A DNA stretch of 64,000 bases from Clostridia bacterium (GCA_900759015.1 CAAEUE010000014.1:32943-96942), one strand, 5' to 3'; positions 50,883-58,936 are shown, counted from the first letter of the stretch. Made by a program: numbers and translations. The notes: generated by a model from the sequence alone, not told the origin.

Positions 50883-51848
50883 TTAAGCAACGTAGAAGTT
50901 GTTAAATGGATCTCGTATGGTTTCCTGCAGACCGATTAGGTCCAGAGTTTCCCCATTTTTGGAGAAGTATGAGTCTAGTTTGACCTTTTCTGGATCAAAG
51001 ACAACCTTTATAGCAGTTTGCCTTTTTTCTTCGGCTTCCCGCTCTTCTGGGGTGAGTTCTTTGCTGGTGTCTGCTCCATATCTTTCATCTTTGTGTGAAA
51101 GATGTGTTGCAACATATTCTGCGTGGAAGTGGCTAGCAAATGTCCTTAATTGGACTTCGATTGTTAAGCCACTCTTTGTTACAAACACCATATGAAGAGC
51201 TTGATAGCCCTTCTTTTTAGGAGCAACAAAATAGTCTTTGACATATTTTGCATATTCCGGGTAAATGAGCCCCTTTTGGGGAACATATACCTTTGGGAAA
51301 AGTTCCTGATTAAAGCCAAGGCCATTTTGTGGAGATGGCTTTATCAACTGGTAACCCTTCCGTATGACGAAGAAGGCGATTACATTGTTAGCTACTTCGT
51401 AGAGTTGACTAATTGACTTTTCATCATCATATCGGCTTGTTCCTATTACTATCCTGAAGCCCAACTCGTCGTTGATAGAGTATGGATCAAGACCATCATA
51501 GATGAATGTTCGTACTTTCTCTAAAAATGCGACATAGTTTTTTAGTCGGCCAGAAATGGAACAAGGAATCTTTAGACTTGCTAAAAATTTTTTTAATTCA
51601 ATAATCTCCTGTTCCAATTCCGCTAAGGAACTGTAATTATAATAGCGGTTCAAGTAGTTTTCGAGCTTCGTGTGATACATGTCCAAATAATTTGGTATGA
51701 ATTCATTCCCACGAAGCTTGTCTGCTTCGCTCATTACTTCATCTAGATACAGGCGTTGAACCTGTATTAGTGAACCAACTCCCCGATAGAGGATTGGGGA
51801 AACATCTGGAAACCAGATGTTTTGCACGGTTTGTACTTTGTCGGACAT
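50883..51848 (-). CDS. RelA/SpoT-domain protein (small alarmone synthetase-like)
   Basis: 321 residues from ATG 51848, with AAAGGAGG upstream; a longer in-frame reading to 52103 crosses the promoter (TATAAT near 51894) and is rejected. The synthetase-domain motifs are DELGFRIVIG (127-136), GYQALHMVF (214-222) and EVQLRT (231-236) followed by HAE, with SGRLK at 99-103. No HD hydrolase, TGS or ACT domain, so it would be a stand-alone (p)ppGpp-type synthetase or a toxic relative. Codons are rich in CGG, CTC, GCC and CCC, far from host usage, so recent transfer is likely. Confidence 0.8.
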   Translation of the reverse strand: MSDKVQTVQNIWFPDVSPILYRGVGSLIQVQRLYLDEVMSEADKLRGNEFIPNYLDMYHTKLENYLNRYYNYSSLAELEQEIIELKKFLASLKIPCSISGRLKNYVAFLEKVRTFIYDGLDPYSINDELGFRIVIGTSRYDDEKSISQLYEVANNVIAFFVIRKGYQLIKPSPQNGLGFNQELFPKVYVPQKGLIYPEYAKYVKDYFVAPKKKGYQALHMVFVTKSGLTIEVQLRTFASHFHAEYVATHLSHKDERYGADTSKELTPEEREAEEKRQTAIKVVFDPEKVKLDSYFSKNGETLDLIGLQETIRDPFNNFYVA

Positions 51849-52056
51849 AAATTGTCCTCCTTTCTTTAATTCAATAGTTTTTGGTCTATATATTATATCA
51901 CATTTACATAAAAAAGTAAAAAATAAAAATTTAGCAATATTAAGTAATAACGAAAATATACAAATATAATGTATATATTGTTCTAGACTATTATGTAAAT
52001 TTGTGGTAAAATAGTTAAGATAACATGTAAACCAAGCTATAAAGAGAGGTAAGAGT

Positions 52057-52332
52057 ATGAAACAAAAAGAAACAACAAATTGGGAACAAGTTAAAGAAAG
52101 CAACGCTAAAAAATTTGCCGAAGATTGGGCAAATGAGATGGAGCGGATGCTAAATGAGGATGCGACGTTGACAATAGAAGATGTGGCGTTTGAAGCGTTT
52201 GAAAGCTGTCTTCAGAAGAATTCCATTACTGGACAGGAAGAGTATGAAGCAGCGGGCCTCTTGGGGCAATACTGGTATAAAGGCAATGCCTTGTATCAGT
52301 TATGGATTGATGGCGGGATAATTCCCGATTAA
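52057..52332 (+). CDS. Orphan small protein of unknown function
   Basis: 91 residues, acidic, helical, with several tryptophans; no membrane helix or motif. It is a single-gene cassette: TAAAAT preceded by TGTGG about 50 bases upstream, ribosome site GAGAGG, and a hairpin terminator at 52344-52386. Codons GCG, CGG, GGC and CTC mark it as unlike the host. It is divergent from the RelA/SpoT-domain gene across a shared 200-base promoter region, so a functional pairing (for example toxin and antidote) is possible but untested. Confidence 0.62.
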   Translation: MKQKETTNWEQVKESNAKKFAEDWANEMERMLNEDATLTIEDVAFEAFESCLQKNSITGQEEYEAAGLLGQYWYKGNALYQLWIDGGIIPD

Positions 52333-52343
52333 GGCATTAAAAA

Positions 52344-52386
52344 TGGGGGATATTTTCTTTTTGGAGGAGATATCCCCTCTATTTTT
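52344..52386 (+). terminator. Terminator of the 52057 gene
   Basis: TGGGGGATAT and ATATCCCCTC pair around a T/G-rich loop, followed by ATTTTTAT. Confidence 0.75.
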
Positions 52387-52438
52387 ATATAAAATATGTT
52401 ATAATATATAAGATTTTTGTTGAACAAGGAGGTAGCAT

Positions 52439-53101
52439 ATGAAAGTAATTAACATCAGAAAAAACGATTCATCAAGAGGGGCTCTTATACGGTTAGAGGG
52501 ACTTCAAGGCGAAATCTGCGTAACATATTCAGACGGTGAATTAGAACTTTTACCACCACTAGATATGGATTTGCTAGAATTTGCAAAATTGATACAGCAT
52601 TCTTTTGAGGGTAAAATTGATATTCTTCCGAAAGCAGAAGAATACTTTGAAGCAAAAATTTCATCTATATCATTCGTTTTTAAGGGCATAGGCATTACTG
52701 TAAATGCTGAAAATTCTAACTGGTATAATACGATTAAAGCGTATACAATTGGAAAGGAAAAAGCCCAATATCCAGACTCATTTATAGTTAAGCTGGATGA
52801 AGCAACAGAAATGTTTTATAAAAGCAAAGATGCACGTGAAGTATGGATGAATACTATAGGATGTAAAAATTATGAGACCATATTAAATGTTGCTCGTAGA
52901 TGGGCGAAATTGATGCAATTCTATATGAAAGAGGAGCATCGGAAACTGGAAGACATTGTAGAAGAGTCATATAAACAGGCAGTGCTCAATGAAGATTCTG
53001 AAACTACAAGATTACTTGCTACAGATGCATTAGTTTTGTGCTGGAAGTATGGTACTGAACTAAAAGAATATCTTTCGACTAAGAAAGATAGAACGGCCTA
53101 A
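52439..53101 (+). CDS. Orphan protein of unknown function
   Basis: 220 residues. The first half is beta-rich (residues 1-110); the second half is helical (AREVWMNTIGCKNYETILNVA onward). No recognised family or membrane segment. Own promoter (TATGTTATAAT near 52395-52405), AAGGAGG ribosome site and a terminator whose stem includes the stop codon. Mixed codon use with CGG, ACG and GCC. It is next to the 52057 orphan and could be co-acquired, though the hairpin between them suggests separate transcripts. Confidence 0.65.
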   Translation: MKVINIRKNDSSRGALIRLEGLQGEICVTYSDGELELLPPLDMDLLEFAKLIQHSFEGKIDILPKAEEYFEAKISSISFVFKGIGITVNAENSNWYNTIKAYTIGKEKAQYPDSFIVKLDEATEMFYKSKDAREVWMNTIGCKNYETILNVARRWAKLMQFYMKEEHRKLEDIVEESYKQAVLNEDSETTRLLATDALVLCWKYGTELKEYLSTKKDRTA

Positions 53102-53115
53102 TGGCCGTTTTTTTA
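53092..53115 (+). terminator. Terminator of the 52439 gene
   Basis: AACGGCC, loop TAAT (stop codon lies here), GGCCGTT and a T-run. Confidence 0.85.
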
Positions 53116-53121
53116 TTGCGG

Positions 53122-53172
53122 TAGAAAAATCGAAAATTTTTCTGGAACAACAAGATTAAGCTAATATATTCG
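53122..53172. repeat. Second repeat family, short copy
   Basis: AGAAAAATCGAAAATTTTTCT hairpin followed by AACAACAAGATTAAGCTA, the same two blocks as in the copies at 35084 and 38050, without the ATCTGCAC tail. Confidence 0.6.
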
Positions 53173-53236
53173 TAAAAATTGTAAAGCTACTTTTATTATA
53201 AGAATAAAACGCTGATATATAAACGATTAAAATGAT

Positions 53237-53275
53237 ATACCCCTATATTGACTGAATACCTATATAGGGTATATT
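53237..53275 (+). promoter_or_regulatory. csoR promoter with CsoR-type operator
   Basis: -35 TTGACT (53248-53253), 16 bases, -10 TATATT (53270-53275). Between them, 53256-53272 reads ATACCTATATAGGGTAT, a near-perfect palindrome of the CsoR TACC...GGTA type; a further ATACCCC lies at 53237-53243. CsoR bound here would block RNA polymerase directly, with release by Cu(I). Confidence 0.8.
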
Positions 53276-53295
53276 ATATATCAAGAGGTGATTAA

Positions 53296-53595
53296 ATGAA
53301 TAAAGAATGTTGCAATAACAAAAAGACAGTAAGAAGCGAAGACGAAAAGAAAATAATAAATAATAGATTAAATAGAATAGAGGGGCAAGTCAAAGGCATA
53401 AAAAATATGGTAGCAGAAGACAGATATTGTAATGATATACTAATTCAGCTATCTGCAATAGAAAGTTCAATAAAAAGTTTATCTATGCATATATTAGAAA
53501 ATCACTTATATTCATGTATTACAGACAGTATAGAAAAAAAGGATACAGAAGTAATAGATGAACTTATGAGTTTATTTAAAAGATTTAATAAATAG
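53296..53595 (+). CDS. csoR: CsoR-family copper-sensing repressor
   Basis: 99 residues, all-helical DUF156 fold with NRLNRIEGQVKGI near the start. The Cu(I) ligands are in place: C45 (RYCNDI), H70 and C74 (NHLYSC). An extra N-terminal CC pair (residues 5-6) is unusual. It represses the operon until copper binds. The start has GAGGTG upstream. copZ follows by 57 bases and copA after that. Confidence 0.93.
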   Translation: MNKECCNNKKTVRSEDEKKIINNRLNRIEGQVKGIKNMVAEDRYCNDILIQLSAIESSIKSLSMHILENHLYSCITDSIEKKDTEVIDELMSLFKRFNK

Positions 53596-53652
53596 TACAT
53601 TAATAAAAAATGTATATTTATAAATTATAGAAAGATATAAGGAGGAATAAAA

Positions 53653-53856
53653 ATGAATGAAATTATTTTAAATGTAGAAGGTATGATGTGTGGAGGATGC
53701 GAAAAGAGAATAGAAAATGCATTAGGAGATGTTAAAGCTATAAAAAATGTAAAAGCAAATCATGAAGATGGAACAGTAAAAATAGAAAGTAAAAAAGAAA
53801 TAGATATGGATGTAGTTAAAGAAAAAATAGAAAATTTAGGATTTAAAGTAAAATAG
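53653..53856 (+). CDS. copZ: Copper chaperone CopZ-like (heavy-metal-associated domain)
   Basis: 67 residues, one ferredoxin-like HMA domain with MMCGGC (C13, C16) as the Cu(I) site. It passes copper to CopA or CsoR in the cytoplasm. AAGGAGG precedes the ATG. A 240-base repeat cluster separates it from copA, which is unusual for an operon this tight. Confidence 0.92.
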   Translation: MNEIILNVEGMMCGGCEKRIENALGDVKAIKNVKANHEDGTVKIESKKEIDMDVVKEKIENLGFKVK

Positions 53857-53859
53857 GAA

Positions 53860-54075
53860 ATAGGGACAAAGAAATATAGAATAGGGAGAAGCAAAATAGA
53901 AAAATGGGAAAATAGAGAAAAAGGGAAATAGGGAAATAGGGACGGTGTTAAAATCCCGAATTAAATATCTTTATAAATTTTTTATCGGGATTTTAGGAAC
54001 GTCCCCACAATCCCAATTTCTCCAAATCCCGAATAGGGAAAAAAGAACGTCCCCCAATCCCGACAAAATCCCTAT
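53860..54075. repeat. REP-like repeat cluster inside the copper operon
   Basis: The left half (53860-53944) is a degenerate tandem of GGGAAATA-like units. The right half has GGGACGGTGTTAAAATCCCG (53938-53957), an inverted unit ATCGGGATTTTAGGAACGTCCC (53984-54005), and AAGAACGTCCC further on. It sits between copZ and copA. Confidence 0.72.
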
Positions 54076-54099
54076 ATTAAAATCTCGAAGGAGTAAAAT

Positions 54100-56247
54100 A
54101 TGAAAAAAATTGTTTTAAATATAGAAGGAATGACTTGTAGTGCTTGTTCAAATGGTTTAGAAAAATATTTAAATAAGCAAGAAGGAGTAATTAGTGCTTC
54201 TGTAAATTTGGTCATGGCGACAGCCTTAATAGAATATGAAGATAATTTAAGTGTTAAAGATTTAAATAGATTTGTTAAAGAAGCGGGTTTTAAAAGCTTA
54301 GGAGAGAAGAAAGAAGAAAAGAAAAGCAATGAGCTTGTAAAACTTATAATATTTGCTATTCTTGGAATTATTTTAATGTATATATCAATGGGACAGATGA
54401 TTAATTTACCAACACCTAAAATATTAAATATGATGGAAAGCCCTCGAGTATATGCAATAACATTAATGATGCTATCATTATTATTTATATTTTATGGATT
54501 TGATATTATAAAAAACGGAATAAAAAATATTATTCACAAAATGCCTAATATGGATTCTTTAGTTGGTGTTGGAGTAATTGTAAATTTTGTGTATAGCTTG
54601 TGGAATACAATTCAAGTATTTATGGGGAATACATCATTGGTACATCATCTATATTTTGAATCATCAGCAATAATAATTCTTTTTGTAAAAATTGGTAGAT
54701 ATATAGATAAGAAAAATAAAGATAAAGCAGTTGATACAATTAAAAATCTTGTAACAATAACTCCTAAAAATGGAACAATTTTAAAAGACGGAAAAGAATT
54801 ACAAGTTACTATAAATGAAATACAAAAAGGAGATACTGTTGTAAGTAAACCTGGTGAAAAGATTGCGGTTGACGGAACTGTAACAAGTGGAAAAACACAT
54901 ACTGATGAATCATTTATAACAGGTGAAAGTAAGCCTGTTAGTAAAAAAGTAGGAGATACTGTAATTGCAGGAAGTATAAATTATGATGGATATATAGAAT
55001 ATAGAGCAGAAAAAATAGGTAGAGATTCTAGCATTTCTAATATAGTAAAAATGGTGGTAGAAGCTACAAATACAAAAGCTCCAATCGCAAGAATTGCAGA
55101 TAAAATAAGTGGATATTTTGTTCCAGCAATATTTATCATTGCCTTAATTTCATTTATTTTAAATTTTGTAATAACAAAAGATATTAACCAATCAATTTTG
55201 GCATTAGTAAGTGTTTTAGTTGTTGCATGCCCATGTGCACTAGGATTAGCAACACCACTTGCTATGGTAGTTGCAATTGGAAATTGTAGTAGAAGAGGAA
55301 TATTAGTAAAGTCTAGCGAAACCTTAGAAGCAATAAACAAAGTAGACACAATTGTATTTGATAAGACAGGAACATTAACAACAGGAAAAATGAGTATAGC
55401 AGATGGAGTGTATAATGAAGTTACTTTAAAAATATTGAAAAGCTTAGAAAAAAATTCAAATCATCCATTAGCTAAAAGTATTTATAATAATGAAAAAGAT
55501 ATTTTCGAAGTTCAAGATTTCGAAGAAGTTCCAGGACTTGGCGTTAAAGGAATTATAAATGGAAAGCAATATTATGCAGGCAATTACAAATATGTAGAAA
55601 AAATGAATGTAGAAAATAAACTAAAAGATAATGAAGCAGTATTTGCAAGTAAAGGTGAAAGCATAGTATATTTATTTGATGAAAAAGAGACTGTTTTAAT
55701 TATCGGGTTAGCAGATACAATAAAGAAAGATATTATAGATACAATTAAAAATTTAGAAAAATTAGATAAGAAAATCATAATGCTTACTGGAGATAATGAA
55801 AAGACAGCGAGAGCCATTGCAAAACAAATAGGAATAGAAAATATTATAAGCAATGTAAATCCAGAGCAAAAACTAGATAAGATAAAAGAATTGAATAAGA
55901 ATAATAATGTAGCAATGATTGGGGACGGAATTAATGATAGTCCAAGTTTAAAAGCTGCAACAGTTGGAATAAGTGTGGAAAACGGGACAGATATTAGTGC
56001 AGATTCTGCAGATGTTATATTGCTAAATGAAAATATGGACAATATAGTAAAAATATTTGACCTTGGAAAGCGTACAATAAGAATAATTAAAGAAAATTTA
56101 TTTTGGGCATTATTCTATAATGTATGTATGATACCACTTGCAACAGGACTCTTACCAATTGCATTAAACCCAATGATTGCAAGTTTAGCAATGACATTAA
56201 GTAGTTTAACAGTAGTATTAAATAGTTTAAGATTGTTAAAAAAATAA
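54100..56247 (+). CDS. copA: Copper-transporting P1B-type ATPase CopA
   Basis: 715 residues. One N-terminal HMA domain (MTCSAC; C13, C16), membrane helices, the TGES actuator loop, CPC (377-379) in the transport helix, DKTG with phosphorylated D421, NHPLAKS (the HP locus), and GDGINDSPSL. This is the Cu(I)-exporting CopA layout with a single metal-binding domain. It pumps copper out of the cytoplasm. GAAGGAG lies before ATG 54100. Terminator just after the stop. Confidence 0.95.
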   Translation: MKKIVLNIEGMTCSACSNGLEKYLNKQEGVISASVNLVMATALIEYEDNLSVKDLNRFVKEAGFKSLGEKKEEKKSNELVKLIIFAILGIILMYISMGQMINLPTPKILNMMESPRVYAITLMMLSLLFIFYGFDIIKNGIKNIIHKMPNMDSLVGVGVIVNFVYSLWNTIQVFMGNTSLVHHLYFESSAIIILFVKIGRYIDKKNKDKAVDTIKNLVTITPKNGTILKDGKELQVTINEIQKGDTVVSKPGEKIAVDGTVTSGKTHTDESFITGESKPVSKKVGDTVIAGSINYDGYIEYRAEKIGRDSSISNIVKMVVEATNTKAPIARIADKISGYFVPAIFIIALISFILNFVITKDINQSILALVSVLVVACPCALGLATPLAMVVAIGNCSRRGILVKSSETLEAINKVDTIVFDKTGTLTTGKMSIADGVYNEVTLKILKSLEKNSNHPLAKSIYNNEKDIFEVQDFEEVPGLGVKGIINGKQYYAGNYKYVEKMNVENKLKDNEAVFASKGESIVYLFDEKETVLIIGLADTIKKDIIDTIKNLEKLDKKIIMLTGDNEKTARAIAKQIGIENIISNVNPEQKLDKIKELNKNNNVAMIGDGINDSPSLKAATVGISVENGTDISADSADVILLNENMDNIVKIFDLGKRTIRIIKENLFWALFYNVCMIPLATGLLPIALNPMIASLAMTLSSLTVVLNSLRLLKK

Positions 56248-56275
56248 CTGTGGAAATATCCACAGTTATTTTTTG
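56245..56275 (+). terminator. Terminator of copA
   Basis: TAACTGTGGA and TCCACAGTTA around AATA, followed by six Ts. Confidence 0.88.
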
Positions 56276-56348
56276 CTTAAAGTTTAAAGCTAATTGAATA
56301 TGAAAATCCAATATGATAAAATTCAAGAAATAAAGGAGGTATATTTTA

Positions 56349-57062
56349 TTGGCAGAAGATATAGAAAAATTTTATGAGAAAAATGGAAAAACAAATAGCT
56401 CCTATAATAATTATTATTTAAGCAAAAAATCAGAAATTAATTCAAAATTAAAAGAATATATAGAGGAAAATGTTTTCCCAGAGTATAGTAAAAATGGAAA
56501 ATCACATGATTTAACACATATAAAAGAAGTAATGAAAAATGCATTAATATTAGGTGAAAAGTATTGTGTGAATTTAGATATGTTGTATACAGCAGTAGCT
56601 TATCATGATATAGGTGATCATATAGATAGAGAAAATCATGAGAAAGTATCAGCACAAATACTAGAAAAAGATGAAGCATTAAATAAATTTTTCTTTAAAT
56701 CAGAAAAACAACTAATAAAAGAAGCTATAGAAGACCATAGAGCATCTAAAACAGGAGAGCCAAGAAATATATATGGAAAGATATTAGCATCTGCAGATCA
56801 AACTATAACGATAGAAAGATTTTTTAGAAGAGCGTATGATTATCATAAAGAGCATTATGGAAATATACCAAAAGAAGAACATATGCAGAGGGCGTGGAAA
56901 TATGCAGTAAGTAAGTACGGAAAAGAAGGATATGCAGCTAAAAAAGATTATATAGAAAATGAATATAGGAAGAAGGCTCTAAAAGAATTACAAGATTTAA
57001 TAGATGATAAAGAAGAATTTTTTAAAGTAGCAGATGAAATATATAAAAAATATATTAAATAA
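56349..57062 (+). CDS. HD-domain phosphohydrolase, shortened copy of the 57432 gene
   Basis: 237 residues from TTG 56349, with AAAGGAGG nine bases upstream. It aligns along its whole length with the C-terminal two thirds of the 57432 gene, including GKSHD...HIKEV (first His-Asp) and AYHDIGDHIDRENH (second). The 60 bases before the start match those before the 57432 gene, so this copy arose by duplication followed by deletion of the methyltransferase part, leaving the original promoter and ribosome site in front of an internal codon. It is an HD-superfamily hydrolase with unknown substrate. Confidence 0.8.
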   Translation: MAEDIEKFYEKNGKTNSSYNNYYLSKKSEINSKLKEYIEENVFPEYSKNGKSHDLTHIKEVMKNALILGEKYCVNLDMLYTAVAYHDIGDHIDRENHEKVSAQILEKDEALNKFFFKSEKQLIKEAIEDHRASKTGEPRNIYGKILASADQTITIERFFRRAYDYHKEHYGNIPKEEHMQRAWKYAVSKYGKEGYAAKKDYIENEYRKKALKELQDLIDDKEEFFKVADEIYKKYIK

Positions 57063-57075
57063 AAGGTTAAAATGA

Positions 57076-57109
57076 GGACATGAAAGATTAATCATGTCCA
57101 TTATTTTTT
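57076..57109 (+). terminator. Terminator after the short HD-domain gene
   Basis: GGACATGA and TCATGTCC around AAGATTAA, followed by ATTATTTTTT. Confidence 0.75.
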
Positions 57110-57112
57110 AAA

Positions 57113-57372
57113 CGCAAAAATCGAGGATTTTTACGTATTTAACAATGTTAGATTACAAATAATTACCGGAGCAAATCAAGTGCAATTTCTACGGAGCTTT
57201 ATTTTGAAAGATGCCTATCTATATATTAAGAAGTTCTTCGAACTTAACTAGCATATAAATAAATTTCACACAAAATTGGCTTGTAATTATAGCAAACGAA
57301 CAAAGATAATGACTTAATAAAAATATAAATAGAGACAAATTTATATTTACTTTTTAGCTTAAAGCTTTAAAA
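57113..57372. other. 369-base gap: diverged repeat copy and duplicated leader
   Basis: 57113-57160 holds a diverged copy of the second repeat family (CAAAAATCGAGGATTTTTACG then AACAATGTTAGATTAC). The rest is AT-rich with no ORF. From 57373 to 57431 the sequence repeats the promoter and leader found before the 56349 gene. Confidence 0.55.
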
Positions 57373-57431
57373 TTAATTGAATATGAAAATTCGATATGAT
57401 AAAATTCAAGAAATAAAGGAGGTATATTGTA

Positions 57432-58724
57432 ATGGTAGAATCTAAAGCATGGAACTGGAGCAAGGCTAGTAAACTTGATATTTGGAAAGAGCCAAGTATT
57501 GAATCATATTATTTGCTAAACAGATGGAAAAAACAAATGAAAAAAGACTTTTTAGATTTAGGATGTGGAATTGGAAGACATACAATTTTATTTGCACAAA
57601 ATGGATTTAATACATATGCTTTTGACTTAAGTGAGGAAGCTGTAAATGCTACTAAAAAGTGGGCAGAGAAATTAAATTTAAATGTAGATTATAAAATTGG
57701 AGATATGCTAAATCTGCCATACGAAGATAACTCTTTTGATTGTATATTATGTAGAAATGTTATATCACATACAGATACTAAAGGAGTAGAAAGAATAATT
57801 AAAGAAATAAACAGAGTGCTAAGAGAAGATGGAGAATGTTATTTAACTCTGGGTTCTAAAAGCTCTCCGGCTTTTAATAATAAAGATTTTCCAGTAGTTG
57901 ATGAAAATACAAAAATAAGAGTAGAAGATGGACCGGAAAATGGAATACCTCATTTTTATGCAGATTATGATTTAATACAAGAGCTATTTAAAGACAACAT
58001 AATAGAATTAGTAGAACATATCGAAGATTTTTATGAGGAAAAAGGAAAAACTAGTAGTTCTTATCATTATCATCTTTTAATAAAAAAATCTGTAATTAGT
58101 CCAGAATTAAAAGAATATATTGAAGAAAAGATATTTCCCGAATACAATAAGAATGGAAAATCACATGATATAAGACATATAAAAGAAGTTATGAGGAATG
58201 CCTTAATATTAGGCAGAAAGTATAATGTGAATTTGGACATGCTATATACAGCTGTAGCTTATCATGATATAGGTGATCATATAGATAGAGAGAATCATGA
58301 AAAAGTATCTGCAAAGATAATGGAAGAAGACAAAAATCTAAATAGATTTTTTAACGCAACAAAATTGCAATTAATAAAAGAAGCCATAGAAGACCATAGA
58401 GCGTCAAAAACAGGAGAACCTAGAAATATATATGGAAAAATATTAGCATCAGCTGATAAAACTGTTACAATAGAAATATTTTTTAGAAGGACATATGAAT
58501 ATGGAGAAGAACATTATGGAAACATAGGAAAAGAAGAGCATATGAAAAGAGCATGGGAGCATGCAGTAACAAAGTTTGGAAAAGAAGGATATGCTGCAAA
58601 AAAAGATTATGTAGAAAATGAATATAGAGAAAAAGAATTAAAAAAATTACAAGATTTGATTGATGATAAAGAAAAATTCTTTGAAGTAGCCGACGAAATG
58701 TATAAAAAATATATGGAAAAATAG
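57432..58724 (+). CDS. Fusion of class I methyltransferase and HD-domain phosphohydrolase
   Basis: 430 residues. Residues 35-190 are a SAM-dependent methyltransferase with DLGCGIGRH (42-50) as motif I, FDLSEEAV, GDMLNLPYEDNSFD and CRNVISH as later motifs. Residues 210-430 are an HD hydrolase with H245-D246 and H278-D279. One protein thus can methylate one substrate and cleave a phosphate ester, possibly in the same salvage or damage-repair path. Substrates unknown. A near-copy without the methyltransferase lies directly upstream. AAAGGAGG precedes ATG 57432. Confidence 0.85.
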   Translation: MVESKAWNWSKASKLDIWKEPSIESYYLLNRWKKQMKKDFLDLGCGIGRHTILFAQNGFNTYAFDLSEEAVNATKKWAEKLNLNVDYKIGDMLNLPYEDNSFDCILCRNVISHTDTKGVERIIKEINRVLREDGECYLTLGSKSSPAFNNKDFPVVDENTKIRVEDGPENGIPHFYADYDLIQELFKDNIIELVEHIEDFYEEKGKTSSSYHYHLLIKKSVISPELKEYIEEKIFPEYNKNGKSHDIRHIKEVMRNALILGRKYNVNLDMLYTAVAYHDIGDHIDRENHEKVSAKIMEEDKNLNRFFNATKLQLIKEAIEDHRASKTGEPRNIYGKILASADKTVTIEIFFRRTYEYGEEHYGNIGKEEHMKRAWEHAVTKFGKEGYAAKKDYVENEYREKELKKLQDLIDDKEKFFEVADEMYKKYMEK

Positions 58725-58727
58725 CAC

Positions 58728-58901
58728 TTGACAATAAATAAAAAAATATTGTATAATAATCCTTGGCTGATTTGTTTGTCGAAAAAAGTCGAGAAATAAA
58801 TCAAATTAGAAAATAACATATATATTATAGGTATAAAATTGGAAACGTACATTATTTATATAATGATTAACGAACAACACATAGAAATATGTGTTGTTTT
58901 T
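58728..58901 (+). ncRNA. Candidate leader or small RNA with promoter and terminator
   Basis: TTGACA (58728-58733), 18 bases, TATAAT mark a near-consensus promoter. Transcription from about 58763 would reach a terminator at 58873-58901 (AACAACACATA, GAAA, TATGTGTTGTT, T-run) after roughly 140 bases. There is no ORF. It lies just upstream of the DUF2798 gene, so it may be an attenuator leader or an independent small RNA. It matches no riboswitch class I can recognise. Confidence 0.5.
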
Positions 58902-58936
58902 GCGTCTAAAAATAAATAATGAAAGGAGATAGTTTT

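Noticed and set aside
51849..52103. 85-codon N-terminal extension of the RelA/SpoT-domain gene
   Set aside because: It would cross a TATAAT promoter and an AAAGGAGG site that sits correctly before ATG 51848; the extra residues look like translated AT-rich DNA.
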